A stretch of DNA of 64,000 nt from Planctomycetota bacterium (GTDB lineage: Bacteria; Planctomycetota; UBA1135), in the NCBI GenBank assembly GCA_004295085.1, contig SHNF01000009.1, positions 372,001-436,000 of the forward strand, in the 5' to 3' direction. Below the pieces are notes generated by a model. The model was not told the origin of the DNA. It was given only the letters and a program-made list of their open reading frames with translations, and ran no database searches. The position numbers and the translations under genes are program-made. The first letter of the stretch is position 1. Every line of letters starts with the position of its first letter. Shown piece after piece: positions 20,612 through 29,885 of this stretch.

Positions 20612-22954
20612 CTAGGCGGAGCGAGATTTCTGCGGGCGGGCGGCCACGAAGTACAGCAGGGCGGCCATGAGCAGGAACGGCGCCAGCGGCCACCAGGCCT
20701 CGTTATGGCCCAGGCTGCCCAGGTTGTCGCGCAGGATCCAGGGCCCGCCCTCCGGGCTGGACGCGTCGATGAAGGAGGCCAGCACGCCGCAGATGGCGCC
20801 GCCGGCGATCAGGCCGGAGGCCATCAGCGTGCCCGGGGAGAACTCGGCCTCCGCGGCGCTCTGGCCCTTGCGCCGGCGCTCCACCAGCCAGCGGACGGTG
20901 CCGCCCACGAAGATCGCAGCCGAAGTCGAGATCGGCAGGTACAGGCCGACCGCGAACGGCAGCGCCGCCACGCCCACCAGCTCCATCATGACGGCCAGCA
21001 TCACGCCGACCAGCACCAGGCCGATGGGCAGCTTGCCGCCCAGCGTGCCGTCGATGATGAGGCGGAAGAGCTGCGCCTTGGGCGCGTCGAACTTGGTGCC
21101 CTCGTCCACGACGTAGGCGACGCTGCCGTCTTCGCGCACCAGGTAGCGGCCGGCGTCCCATTCTCCGGACGGGCCCTGCAGCTCGACCACCTTGTACGGC
21201 CGGCGGTCCACGCCCAGCTCCGTGGGCGCGGCGGGCGGCACCGGCAGCGGACTACCGCCCGAGGGCGCCGGTGTCAGGTGATACGGGTACGTGCCGCACA
21301 CCCCCGGGTCGGCCAGGTAGGCGAGGGTGCCGTCTGCGTTGACCAGGTACTTGCCGCGCTGCACCGGCCCCTGGTCCTCGCGCAGGTACAGGACGGCGTA
21401 GGCGTTGCCGTCGGGGCCTTCCATGCGCTCGCCCTCCGGCCCGGGCTCGTAGGCCGCGTGCTGGGCCTGCGCGGCCTGGAACTCGGGGTAGTCGACCGCC
21501 TTGAAGGTCGTGTAGTTCTTGTTCAGCGACTGCAGCGTGAAGCCGATCACCAGCGCGCTGGTGAGCACGCCGAACAGGATGGCGATCTGCTGGAGCTTGG
21601 GCGTGGCCCCGACCAGGTACCCGGACTTGAGGTCCTGGGAGATGGTGCCGCCGTTGCTGGCCGCAACGCACACCAGGGCCGCCGTGGTGAGCGCCAGGGC
21701 CTTGTAGTCCACGCCGGTCCAGCCCAAGGCCACGAACAGGCCGCAGGTGATGAGCAGCGTGGCCACCGTCATGCCCGAGATCGGGTTGGACGAGCTGCCG
21801 ATCTCGCCGGTGATGCGGCTGGACACCGTCACGAAGAAGAAGCCGAAGAGGACGATCAGGACCGCCGAGAACAGGTTGATCTCCAGGACCGGCGCCACGG
21901 CGATGGCCGCGGCGATCGCCAGGGAGCCGCCGACCACGATCGACATCGGCAGGTCCTGCTCGGTGCGCTTCACGGCCGCGGCTCCGGACCTCGCCTCCTT
22001 CAGGTTGCGCAGGCCGCCGGCGAAGGCGCCGATGATGGTCGGGATGGCGCGCGCCAGGGCGATGAAGCCTCCGGTGGCCACCGCGCCGGCGCCGATGTAG
22101 AGGATGAAGTTGTTGCGGATCTGCCCCGGCGTCATCTGCGAGATCGGGATGTCGGCCGGGTACATGACCCCGGCCATGCCGTCGCCGAAGATGTGGATCA
22201 GCGGCACCAGCACCATGAAGGCCAGCGCGCCGCCCGCCATCATGGTGGCGGACGTGCGCGGGCCGATGATGTAGCCCACCCCGAGCATGGGCGGCGACAC
22301 CTCGAAGGACAGCGTGCCGCCTTTGAGCTGGCCCCAGAAGGTGGTGGCAAAGGTGGAGATGTCGGCCCACAGCTTCAGGATCAGGTTCAGCGCGGCATAG
22401 CCGAAGCCGACGAAGAAGCCCAGGAACACGGTCTTGGCGCTGGTGCCGCCCTTCTCCCCCACCATGAGCACGTCGGCGCAGGCCGTGCCCTCCGGATATG
22501 TGAGGCGGCCGTGCTCCTTGACGATCAGCCCCTGGCGCAGCGGGATCATCATCAGGACGCCGATGAGTCCGCCCAGCACGGCCACCAGCAGGATGCGCGC
22601 GAGCTCCATGTCGAAGCCCATGAGCAGCAGGGACGGCAGGGTGAAGGCCACGCCGGCGGCGATGGACTCGCCTGCCGAGCCGGTGGTCTGGACGATGTTG
22701 TTCTCCAGGATCGTCCCCGGCTGCAGGCGGAAGGCCTTGGCCATCCACTTGAAAAGCGTGATGCTCAGGACCGCGATCGGAATGGACGCCGAGACGGTGA
22801 GACCCACCTTGAGGCCGAGATAGACCGAGGAGGCAGCGAAGACGATCCCGAGCAGCGAGCCGATGACGACGGCGCGGACCGTCAGCTCGCGCATCCGTAC
22901 CTCCGGTGGGACGAAGGGACGGAACTCCAGGCCGGGAGCTTGGGGGGCGCTCAT
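20612..22954 (-). CDS. OPT family oligopeptide transporter
   Basis: The 780-residue integral membrane protein has about 14 hydrophobic helices and OPT family motifs (AVVIGSLLGIVFAASSVYLG, ITGEIGSSSNPISGMTVATL and PIGLVLVGVM). OPT proteins take up small peptides or metal chelates with protons. Unusually, between helices (about residues 475-640) there is a long hydrophilic loop with a duplicated motif, GKYLVNADGTLAYLADPG and GRYLVREDGSVAYVVDEG, about 70 residues apart. It is first in a transporter / M16 peptidase / rtcA transcript and divergent from the molybdenum enzyme gene. Confidence 0.92.
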   Translation of the reverse strand: MSAPQAPGLEFRPFVPPEVRMRELTVRAVVIGSLLGIVFAASSVYLGLKVGLTVSASIPIAVLSITLFKWMAKAFRLQPGTILENNIVQTTGSAGESIAAGVAFTLPSLLLMGFDMELARILLVAVLGGLIGVLMMIPLRQGLIVKEHGRLTYPEGTACADVLMVGEKGGTSAKTVFLGFFVGFGYAALNLILKLWADISTFATTFWGQLKGGTLSFEVSPPMLGVGYIIGPRTSATMMAGGALAFMVLVPLIHIFGDGMAGVMYPADIPISQMTPGQIRNNFILYIGAGAVATGGFIALARAIPTIIGAFAGGLRNLKEARSGAAAVKRTEQDLPMSIVVGGSLAIAAAIAVAPVLEINLFSAVLIVLFGFFFVTVSSRITGEIGSSSNPISGMTVATLLITCGLFVALGWTGVDYKALALTTAALVCVAASNGGTISQDLKSGYLVGATPKLQQIAILFGVLTSALVIGFTLQSLNKNYTTFKAVDYPEFQAAQAQHAAYEPGPEGERMEGPDGNAYAVLYLREDQGPVQRGKYLVNADGTLAYLADPGVCGTYPYHLTPAPSGGSPLPVPPAAPTELGVDRRPYKVVELQGPSGEWDAGRYLVREDGSVAYVVDEGTKFDAPKAQLFRLIIDGTLGGKLPIGLVLVGVMLAVMMELVGVAALPFAVGLYLPISTSAAIFVGGTVRWLVERRRKGQSAAEAEFSPGTLMASGLIAGGAICGVLASFIDASSPEGGPWILRDNLGSLGHNEAWWPLAPFLLMAALLYFVAARPQKSRSA

Positions 22955-23071
22955 GCAGGGAGGCTACGACGTCCGCGCCGTCTCGGCCACGCCTGGCACG
23001 CGGCGGGCGTGTCATGTGAGAGCCCGGGCCCGGAGCAACTTCCGGGTGGCGCGGCCCCGGCGGATGCCGGC

Positions 23072-23077
23072 TATCCT
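23072..23077 (+). promoter_or_regulatory. TATCCT -10-like element of the molybdenum oxidoreductase gene
   Basis: CCGGCTATCCTGGG lies 14 bases before the ATG at 23092. With a normal -10 spacing the transcript would have a leader of only a few bases. Confidence 0.4.
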
Positions 23078-23091
23078 GGGACACCCCGCGC

Positions 23092-25062
23092 ATGGCGCAA
23101 GTCCTCCGCACCGCCTGCAACCGCGATTGTCCCGACGCCTGCGGCATCCTGGCGACGGTCGAGGACGGCCGGGTGCTGCGCATCCAGGGCGACCCGGAGC
23201 ACCCGGTCACGCAGGGCTTCCTGTGCCGGCGCACCAACCGCTTCGTGGAGGAGCGCCAGTACCACCCCGCGCGGCTGACGTCGCCCCTGCTGCGGCGCGA
23301 CGGCGTCCTGACGCCCGTCTCCTGGGACGAAGCCCTGGACCTCGCGGCCGGGCAGCTGCTGCGCTTCCGGGCCGAGTCCGGGCCCGCTTCCATCTTCCAC
23401 TACCGCAGCGCCGGCTCGCTGGGCCTGCTCAAGACGGTCTGCGACTTCTTCTTCGAGCGTTTCGGCCCAGTGACCATGAAGCGCGGCGACATCTGCTCCG
23501 GCGCGGGCGAGGCGGCCCAGGAGCTGGACTTCGGCGCCTACGAAGCCAACGACTGGTTCGACCTGCGCAACGCGCGCGCCGTGGTGCTGTGGGGCAAGAA
23601 CCCGCACGTGAGCAGCGTGCACCAGCTGCCGCTGCTCAAGGAGGCCCGGGCCGCCGGCGTGAAGCTGGCATTGGTCGACCCGGTGCACCAGCGCACCGCC
23701 GCTCTGTGCGACCTGTTGGTCCAGCCGCGTCCCGGCGGCGACGTGCACCTGGCGCTGGGCGTGGCCCGCGTGCTGTTCGAGCGCGGCTGGACCGATCCGG
23801 AGGCGCCCGCGTATTGCAATCATTACGGCGCCTTCCGCGAGCTGGTGTTCTCACGCTCGCTGCCCGCGTGGGCCGCGGGCGCCGGCCTGCGCCGCGAGGA
23901 AGTGACGGCGCTGGCCGAGCTGTACGGCGCGAACCGTCCCGCCAACATCCAGGTGGGCTGGGGCCTGCAGCGGCGCGGCAACGGCGCCGCCGCCGTGCGC
24001 GCCCTGGACGCGCTCGGGCTGGTGACCGGCAACGTCGGCGTGCCGGGCGGCGGCGTGTCCTTCTCCACCCGGCGCCGCAGCGCCTTCGACTTCTCGTTCC
24101 TGCGCGGACTGCCGGCGGCTCCGCGCTCGATCTGCGAGCCTTTGTTCGGCGCCGAGGTGCTGGCCGCGCAGGATCCGCCCATCCGCATGGTGTGGGTCAC
24201 GGCCGCCAACCCGGTGGCGATGCTGCCCGATTCGCACACGGTGGCGGAGGCGCTGCGCAGCCGCGAGTTCACGGTGGTCGTGGATGCGTTCCTCACGGAC
24301 ACGGCGCGCTGCGCCCACCTGGTGCTGCCGACCACGACCATGCTGGAGGAGGACGACGTCCTCGGCAGCTACGGCCACCACTGGCTGACCCTGATGCGCG
24401 CGGTCGTGCCGCCGCCGCCCGGAGTCAAGACCGACCTGGAGATCATGAGCGCGCTGGCGGAGCGTGTAGGCCTGGGCCAGGAGCTGCGCGCGGACCCGCG
24501 CGCGTGGATGGAGCGCCTGCTGCAGCGTGTGGACCCGCAAGGCGCCGGCGCCGCCGCGCTGGAGCAAGGCCCGGTGCGCAACCCCGAGGCGCCGCCGGTG
24601 CTGTTCGCGGGGCGCCGCTTTCCCACGTCCGACGGCCGGGCGAACCTCGTGCATGAGCTGCCCCGGGACATCCCGCGTCCCACGCTCGAGTTCCCGCTGT
24701 ATCTCACGTCCATCTCCAGCGACCGGTTCCAGGCCTCCCAGGCCCGTCCTGAGGACCAGGAAGGGCCCGCGGAGGCGCGCCTGCATCCGCACGCGGCGCT
24801 GGGCCTGCCCGACGGCGCCCTGGCGCTGCTGCAGAGCCGCATCGGCGAGATGACGGTGCGCCTGCGCCACGACGCCGCGCAGCGCCGCGACGTCGTGCTC
24901 GTGGACAAGGGCGGCTGGCTCTCGGCCGGCCGCTGCGCCAACGCCCTGGTCCAGGCCACCACGACCGACCGCGGCGAGGGCGCCGCGTACTACGACGAGA
25001 CCGTGCGCGTCGTCCCGGCCGCGCCGCTGGCAGAATCGGCGCGGCCGCGGCTTGGCGGCTGA
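23092..25062 (+). CDS. Molybdopterin (bis-MGD) oxidoreductase of the DMSO reductase family
   Basis: The 656-residue protein starts with an Fe4S4 site formed by Cys9, Cys13, Cys17 and Cys45 (TACNRDCPDACG, GFLCRR). Molybdopterin-binding regions follow (GKNPHVSSVHQLPLLKEA, LVLPTTTMLEEDDVLGSYG) and a C-terminal MGD-binding beta barrel (LHPHAALGLPDGALALLQ). Cys135 in GDICSGAGEAAQ is at the usual position of the molybdenum ligand and is a plain TGC codon, not selenocysteine. No Tat signal is present, so it is probably cytoplasmic. No electron-transfer or membrane subunit lies nearby, and the substrate is unknown; it resembles stand-alone formate-dehydrogenase-like or YoaE-type proteins. Confidence 0.85.
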   Translation: MAQVLRTACNRDCPDACGILATVEDGRVLRIQGDPEHPVTQGFLCRRTNRFVEERQYHPARLTSPLLRRDGVLTPVSWDEALDLAAGQLLRFRAESGPASIFHYRSAGSLGLLKTVCDFFFERFGPVTMKRGDICSGAGEAAQELDFGAYEANDWFDLRNARAVVLWGKNPHVSSVHQLPLLKEARAAGVKLALVDPVHQRTAALCDLLVQPRPGGDVHLALGVARVLFERGWTDPEAPAYCNHYGAFRELVFSRSLPAWAAGAGLRREEVTALAELYGANRPANIQVGWGLQRRGNGAAAVRALDALGLVTGNVGVPGGGVSFSTRRRSAFDFSFLRGLPAAPRSICEPLFGAEVLAAQDPPIRMVWVTAANPVAMLPDSHTVAEALRSREFTVVVDAFLTDTARCAHLVLPTTTMLEEDDVLGSYGHHWLTLMRAVVPPPPGVKTDLEIMSALAERVGLGQELRADPRAWMERLLQRVDPQGAGAAALEQGPVRNPEAPPVLFAGRRFPTSDGRANLVHELPRDIPRPTLEFPLYLTSISSDRFQASQARPEDQEGPAEARLHPHAALGLPDGALALLQSRIGEMTVRLRHDAAQRRDVVLVDKGGWLSAGRCANALVQATTTDRGEGAAYYDETVRVVPAAPLAESARPRLGG

Positions 25063-25232
25063 TGCACCCCCGGCACTGCATCGCCGGGACGAGCGCGGCG
25101 GTTGGAAGTCCTTCGGGCCCGATTTCCAGGATGGCGCCACGCCACGAACTGGCCTGAGCAGGAGAAACTCCCGGGTCGGCGCGGGATCGGGGGGCGTAAT
25201 GCAGGTAATGGACCCCCGCGGAGGGAAAGGTC

Positions 25233-27773
25233 ATGCCTGACTCCATCACCGGCTGCATTCCTCGTTCTTTCCTCGCTGTCGCGCTGCTCGCCGCAACGGC
25301 CTGTTCGGGTGGAGACGGCGGTGGATCCGGAGAAGGAGGCGGCGGCGGCACGTCCGGAGCGCCGCAGACGCGCGGCTTCGCCGTCTTCGTGGACGCGGAC
25401 CGCAATGGGTCGGCCGGCCCCGGCGACCAGCTCGTCGTACGCTTCGACCAGCCGGTCGACGTCACCGGCGCAACGCCATCGGACTTCACTCTCCCGGTGG
25501 CCGGCGACACGTTCGGCGCCGGCGCACTGGTGCAGGCGGGTCCCAAGCCGGACGAGGTGACCATCGTTCTCGGCATCGCCCCCGTGCTCCGAACCCGCGG
25601 CGACTTCACGGCCGCCGCTCTGGCGCCCGGCGCTCCGTCCGCCGCCGACGTGAGCGCCGGCATCATGCCGGGATCCATCACCGGAGCCTCCAGCGGCCGC
25701 ACGGCCCAGTCGTCGCAGCCGCGCGACCTGGTGCCCGGTTTCTTCAGCGCCGGGCCCGCGTTCGGGAACAACGCCACCCGCGATGTCGCCGCAGGAGACC
25801 TCGACGGCGACGGCGACCTGGACCTCGTGCATGGCAACGACGACGGCGAGGCGGACTACGTCTGGCTCAATGACGGCAACGGCGTCTTCACCGACTCCAA
25901 CCAGCGACTCGGATCGGCGGACACCCAGGCGGTGGCGCTCGGCGACGTGGATGGCGACGGCGACCTGGATCTCGTCAGCGGGAACGACAAGGGTGATGCC
26001 AACGAAGTCTGGCTCAACGACGGGAACGCGGAATTCAGCGCCGGCTCCAGCTTCGGCTCCGGGCGCGCCTCGGACCTGGCGCTCGGCGACGTGGATGGCG
26101 ACGGCGACCTGGACCTGGCCGAGGGCAACGGCAGCGGCAAGCCGAACCAGATCTGGCTCAACGATGGGGGCGGCGCCTTCAGCGACAGCGGGCAGATGCT
26201 GGCGCACAACAACACGCACACCGTCCTCCTGGCCGACCTGGACCGCGACGGTGACCTGGATCTCGTGGAGGGCAACTCGGGACCGAACCGGGTGTGGTGG
26301 AACGACGGCAGCGGCGTGTTCACGGACTCCGGCCAGGTGATCGGCACCGGCACCGCGCGCTCCATCGCCGCCGGCGATCTGGACTGCGACGGCGACCTGG
26401 ACCTGGTGGTGGCAGGGCGTGACCCGAGCGAGGCCTGGTTCAACGACGGTGAGGGCAACTTCGCGCGCACGGAGCGGCTGATCAATGCCGCCACCGATTC
26501 CGTGGCGCTGGGCGACATGGACCGCGACGGCGACCTGGACGTGGTCGCCGGCAATTTCAACGGCCAGCCCAACGAGATCTGGTACCTGGACGAGAATCTG
26601 AACCTGCGCGACTCCGGCCTGCGGCTCGGCTCCGACAGCACCAGCGCCGTGGCCGTGGGCGACTTCGACGGTGACGGCGACCTGGACTTCGCGGAGGGCA
26701 ACTTCAATGCGCCGAGCCGGGTCTGGTTCAACTCGCTCAGCGGCACCTGGGGCAAGCCGGAGTTCATGGACACCGGCCAGAGCGTGGGCACGGGCAGCAC
26801 GCGCGCCCTGGCCGTCTTCGATGCCGATCGGGACGGCGATGGCGACCTCCTGGAGGGCGATCCCGTCCTGAGGGCGGACCGGCTGTGGCTCAACAACGGC
26901 GCCGGCGACTTTGGCGCAGGCGGCGACTCCTTCCTTTTCACGGACACGCGCGCCTACGCTCCCGGCGACCTCGATGGCGACGGCGACCCCGATTTCGTGG
27001 AGGCCGCCTTCGGCGAGCCCACGCGCGTCTGGCTCAACGGCGGCGCCGGCGGCTTCGCTCAAGGCGACGAGCTGGCGGCCGACGGCACGGAGGACGTCGT
27101 GCTTGGCGACCTGGACCACGACGGTGACCTCGACCTGGTGCGGGCCAACGCGGGATCGCAGCCGAGCACGGTGTGGCTCAACAACGGCGCCGCCGTCTTC
27201 ACCGACACGCTGCAGGCCTTGAACGGCGACGACGCGCGCGCCGTCGCGCTGGGCGACCTGGACCGCGACGGCGATCTCGACCTCGTGCTCGGCGACGCCG
27301 CGGCCGGCAACAAGGTCTACTGGAACGACGGCGGAGCCGTGTTCTCCAGCTCCGGGCAGTCGCTTGGATCCTCCTCGACGCTGGCGCTGGCGCTGGGAGA
27401 CCTGGACGAGGATGGCGATCTCGACTTGGTGGAGGGCGTCGGCGGCGGCCCGAGCCGGGTGTGGTTGAACAACGGCGCGGGTGTCTACAGCGACTCGGGT
27501 CAGGCCCTGGCAGCGGGCGACGCGGTGGCGCTGGCGTTGGGCGACGTGGATGGCGACGGCGACCTGGATCTGGTCACGGGAAACAGCTCCGGCCCTGACC
27601 AGCTCTGGCTCAACGACGGCAGCGCCGTGTACACCGACTCCGGCCAGGCGCTGTTCCAGGGCCAGACGGGCGACCTCGAGCTGGCGGACCTGGATTGCGA
27701 CGGTGACCTGGATCTGGCCGTGGGCGACGCCGCCGAGCCCGGAGCCAACCGGATCTGGCGCAACGAGCAATAA
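25233..27773 (+). CDS. VCBS/FG-GAP repeat lipoprotein
   Basis: The 846-residue protein has a lipoprotein signal (ALLAATAC, Cys24) and a Gly/Ser-rich tether. A domain of about 120 residues (FAVFVDADRNGSAGPGDQLV) follows, then about 14 repeats of roughly 45-50 residues. Each repeat contains a calcium-loop motif such as LGDVDGDGDLDLVSGN followed by VWLNDGNGVFTDSNQ. These repeats form calcium-binding beta-propellers on the cell surface, used for adhesion or binding. The repeated DNA gives long open frames on the other strand, which I do not regard as genes. The upstream 170 bases hold no recognised gene. Confidence 0.88.
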   Translation: MPDSITGCIPRSFLAVALLAATACSGGDGGGSGEGGGGGTSGAPQTRGFAVFVDADRNGSAGPGDQLVVRFDQPVDVTGATPSDFTLPVAGDTFGAGALVQAGPKPDEVTIVLGIAPVLRTRGDFTAAALAPGAPSAADVSAGIMPGSITGASSGRTAQSSQPRDLVPGFFSAGPAFGNNATRDVAAGDLDGDGDLDLVHGNDDGEADYVWLNDGNGVFTDSNQRLGSADTQAVALGDVDGDGDLDLVSGNDKGDANEVWLNDGNAEFSAGSSFGSGRASDLALGDVDGDGDLDLAEGNGSGKPNQIWLNDGGGAFSDSGQMLAHNNTHTVLLADLDRDGDLDLVEGNSGPNRVWWNDGSGVFTDSGQVIGTGTARSIAAGDLDCDGDLDLVVAGRDPSEAWFNDGEGNFARTERLINAATDSVALGDMDRDGDLDVVAGNFNGQPNEIWYLDENLNLRDSGLRLGSDSTSAVAVGDFDGDGDLDFAEGNFNAPSRVWFNSLSGTWGKPEFMDTGQSVGTGSTRALAVFDADRDGDGDLLEGDPVLRADRLWLNNGAGDFGAGGDSFLFTDTRAYAPGDLDGDGDPDFVEAAFGEPTRVWLNGGAGGFAQGDELAADGTEDVVLGDLDHDGDLDLVRANAGSQPSTVWLNNGAAVFTDTLQALNGDDARAVALGDLDRDGDLDLVLGDAAAGNKVYWNDGGAVFSSSGQSLGSSSTLALALGDLDEDGDLDLVEGVGGGPSRVWLNNGAGVYSDSGQALAAGDAVALALGDVDGDGDLDLVTGNSSGPDQLWLNDGSAVYTDSGQALFQGQTGDLELADLDCDGDLDLAVGDAAEPGANRIWRNEQ

Positions 27774-27786
27774 GCTGGCTTATTGC
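27767..27786. terminator. Convergent hairpin containing both stop codons
   Basis: GCAATAAG and CTTATTGC are perfect 8-base arms around the loop CTGG. The TAA of the VCBS gene and the TAA of the convergent sugar dehydrogenase gene both lie inside the arms. It may act as a weak two-way terminator, though there is no T tract. Confidence 0.45.
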
Positions 27787-29249
27787 ACGGTCTGCGCCAC
27801 CACGTTGGAGGTGTTGCCGAGCTCGGCCGCCTGCACCCAGACGTCGAGGCCGGCCGCCTGGGCGGGCACGGTGGCGACGAGGGCCGCGCGTCCGTCCAGG
27901 CCCGCGACGGCGCTGCCCGCCAGCACCGGCCGGTCCAGGCCCAGGTACACCTGCTGCTGGAGCAGGCGGGTCAGGCCGGTGCCGGTGAGGCTGTAGAAGA
28001 ACAGCACGCTCGCGCCCGGAGTTGCCCGCGCGGCTCCGGCGGTGACGGACTGACCCGCGATCAATGGGCTGAGCGTGAGCGCCACCAGGTCCGGCGCGAT
28101 CCGGTACAGCTTGCCGCCGAACAGATCGGTCATGTAGATCTCGCCGGAGGCGTCCTCGCCGAAGGACGAGATGCGCTCCAGGTTGGCGGCGCCGGGGTTC
28201 AGCTCGGCCGTGCGCTCGCGCAGCTCGCTCGCCGTCCCGTTCTTGATGCGGAAGGACCACACCCTGGCCCGGGTGTAGTCGGCGAAGAAGTAGAGGCCCT
28301 GCATGCCCGGGATCGCCGTCCCGCGATAGACGTGGCCGCCGATGACGCACTGGCCGACGCCGTGGCCGTACTCGTGCACCGGCAGGGTGAGCCCGCCCGG
28401 GTTGCAGCCGGTCGGCGGATTGAAGCAGTGCAGGCCTTCGGTCAGCCGCCAGCCATAGTTCTCGCCCCCGGCGCTCCCGCCCGGCTGATAGTCGATCTCT
28501 TCCCACTCGTATTGGCCGACGTCGCCGATGTACAGGTCGCCCGTCTGCCGGTCGAAGCTGAAGCGCCAGGGATTGCGCAGCCCGTAGGCCCAGATCTCGT
28601 CCCGGAAGCCGGGGTCGCCGACGAAGGGGTTGCCGGACGGAATCCCGTAGGGGACGGCGGCGTCCACGTCGATCCGCAGCATCTTGCCCAGCAGCTCGTC
28701 GCCGTTCTGGGCCCGGTTGAAGGGGTCGCCGGCGCCGCCGCCGTCACCCATTCCAATGTAGAGGTAGCCGTCGTTGGGTCCGAAGGCCAGCATGCCGCCG
28801 TTGTGATTGGCGTAGGGCTGCGCGATGGTCAGGAGGACCCGGCCGCTGCCGGCATCCGCCTGGTCCGGGTCGGTGGCCGACACCAGGTACCGCGCCACCA
28901 CGGTGTCACCGTTGTTGGCGGTGAAGTTGATGTAGAAGTGGCCGTTCTGCGCATACTGCGGGTGGAAGGCGAGGCCGAGCAGTCCGCGCTCGCCTCCGGC
29001 GCTCGCCAGCGCGCCCACGTCCAGGAACGGCGCCGGGAGCAGCACGCCGTCCTTGACGATGCGGACGAGCCCCGTGTCCTGCTCCAGGATGAACAGGCGC
29101 TCGGTATCGCCCGGCGGCGTCGTCACGAAGAGCGGCCGGTTCAGGCCCGAAGTCACCAGCTCGGCCGCGACGCGTTGGGCCGGCGATGCTCCGGCAAGAG
29201 CGAGGCCGGCAAGCAGGCAAGTGCAGTAAGGAAACAGGCGAGGCGTCAT
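27780..29249 (-). CDS. Secreted PQQ-type aldose sugar dehydrogenase (glucose/sorbosone dehydrogenase family)
   Basis: The 489-residue protein has a signal peptide ending near AGASPAQ. A six-bladed beta-propeller follows with family motifs RPLFVTTPPGDTERLFILEQ, GERGLLGLAFHP, ANHNGGMLAFGPNDGYLYIG (His149 is the likely catalytic base) and DEIWAYGLRNPWRFSFD. Soluble PQQ-dependent enzymes of this group oxidise aldoses in the periplasm, though relatives without PQQ activity exist. The last 95 residues (LSPLIAGQSVTAGAARATPG to TSNVVAQTVQ) are an extra beta module also present at the C-termini of the proteins at 10506-12613. Confidence 0.85.
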   Translation of the reverse strand: MTPRLFPYCTCLLAGLALAGASPAQRVAAELVTSGLNRPLFVTTPPGDTERLFILEQDTGLVRIVKDGVLLPAPFLDVGALASAGGERGLLGLAFHPQYAQNGHFYINFTANNGDTVVARYLVSATDPDQADAGSGRVLLTIAQPYANHNGGMLAFGPNDGYLYIGMGDGGGAGDPFNRAQNGDELLGKMLRIDVDAAVPYGIPSGNPFVGDPGFRDEIWAYGLRNPWRFSFDRQTGDLYIGDVGQYEWEEIDYQPGGSAGGENYGWRLTEGLHCFNPPTGCNPGGLTLPVHEYGHGVGQCVIGGHVYRGTAIPGMQGLYFFADYTRARVWSFRIKNGTASELRERTAELNPGAANLERISSFGEDASGEIYMTDLFGGKLYRIAPDLVALTLSPLIAGQSVTAGAARATPGASVLFFYSLTGTGLTRLLQQQVYLGLDRPVLAGSAVAGLDGRAALVATVPAQAAGLDVWVQAAELGNTSNVVAQTVQ

Positions 29250-29331
29250 GGACGAATGGAAGGAATGAACCGAGGGAATGAGCGCTGAAATCAGCCTACG
29301 CCCTAGAACGCGGCCTGTCCCGTCAAATCGG

Positions 29332-29337
29332 TATCCT
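29332..29337 (+). promoter_or_regulatory. TATCCT -10-like element of the small Cys-rich secreted protein
   Basis: GGTATCCTTAC is 9 bases before the ATG at 29347; transcription from it would give an almost leaderless mRNA. Confidence 0.35.
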
Positions 29338-29346
29338 TACGGGGCC

Positions 29347-29826
29347 ATGCGTAGCATCTTCTTGCTCCCGGTACTGCTGGTCGGCTCTTTCGCGCCCGCG
29401 GCCGCGGCGCAGGGCTGCGTCATCAGCGGCGTCACGACGCTGGACTTCGGCCAGGGCTGCGGCTTCGGCAGCCCGCCGCAGATGAAGATCGGCTACGACG
29501 CCGGTTCCTGCGCTCTCGAAGTCGACATCACCGCCTTCGGCTGCTGCAACTATTTCCCGGCTGGCCACATCCTGACTCTTGGCCAGGAGCTGCGGGCGCC
29601 AGTGTCGCTGCCTTCGCCGCCGTTCATGGCCGGCTGCCTGCAGCTCATCTCCATGCGGGAGCGGACTGCGGAGCAGCCGGGTCTGAGCTCGCGCTACGGG
29701 GTGCCGCAGAGCCCGAGCTTGATCGGCCGCACGATCGACTTCCAGGCCGCAGTCCGCTGGTTCGACACCATCAGCTTCATCTCGGACTACGGCGTCACCC
29801 AGGGCGTGCACGTGACGTTTTACTAG
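29347..29826 (+). CDS. Small secreted Cys-rich protein of unknown function
   Basis: The 159-residue protein has a clear signal peptide (MRSIFLLPVLLVGSFAPAAAAQ). The mature part has six Cys residues (GCVISG, GQGCGFGS, GSCALEV, FGCCNYF, AGCLQL), suggesting disulfides outside the cytoplasm. The predicted structure is beta-rich and ends at the stop (GVTQGVHVTFY). No family was recognised. An upstream start at 29278 would put 23 residues before the signal, so the ATG at 29347 was chosen. The stop codon is part of a palindrome (29823-29841). Confidence 0.6.
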   Translation: MRSIFLLPVLLVGSFAPAAAAQGCVISGVTTLDFGQGCGFGSPPQMKIGYDAGSCALEVDITAFGCCNYFPAGHILTLGQELRAPVSLPSPPFMAGCLQLISMRERTAEQPGLSSRYGVPQSPSLIGRTIDFQAAVRWFDTISFISDYGVTQGVHVTFY

Positions 29827-29841
29827 GGGGTCGGACCCTAG
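29823..29841. repeat. Palindrome with GGGTCGGACCC core at a stop codon
   Basis: CTAGGGGGTCGGACCCTAG is a near-perfect inverted repeat (one extra G). It supplies the TAG stop of the preceding gene and belongs with the GGGTCAGA-type elements at 32911, 41217, 43003 and 48182. Confidence 0.5.
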
Positions 29842-29871
29842 CCGGCATGGCATCCGGTTAAGGCCGAGCCC

Positions 29872-29877
29872 TATCAT
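29872..29877 (+). promoter_or_regulatory. TATCAT -10-like element of the aldolase-reductase gene
   Basis: CCCTATCATGCC lies 8 bases before the ATG at 29886 and is one base different from the TATCCT hexamer seen elsewhere. Confidence 0.35.
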
Positions 29878-29885
29878 GCCACGGC

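Noticed and set aside
17370..20615. A long plus-strand open frame opposite the M16 peptidase
   Set aside because: The minus strand encodes a complete peptidase with catalytic residues; the plus frame is rich in Arg, Gly and His without motifs, typical of GC-rich shadow frames.
23488..23505. Possible selenocysteine at the molybdenum ligand
   Set aside because: The codon is TGC (Cys135) and the frame has no internal TGA.
24990..27770. A 926-codon open frame on the minus strand opposite the VCBS gene
   Set aside because: It is the low-complexity complement of DGDGDLDL repeats in GC-rich DNA; the plus strand has a lipoprotein signal and recognised domains.
25750..27770. Regularly spaced DNA repeats that might suggest a CRISPR array
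   Set aside because: The repeats are coding, about 140 bases apart, imperfect, and translate to FG-GAP/VCBS blades.
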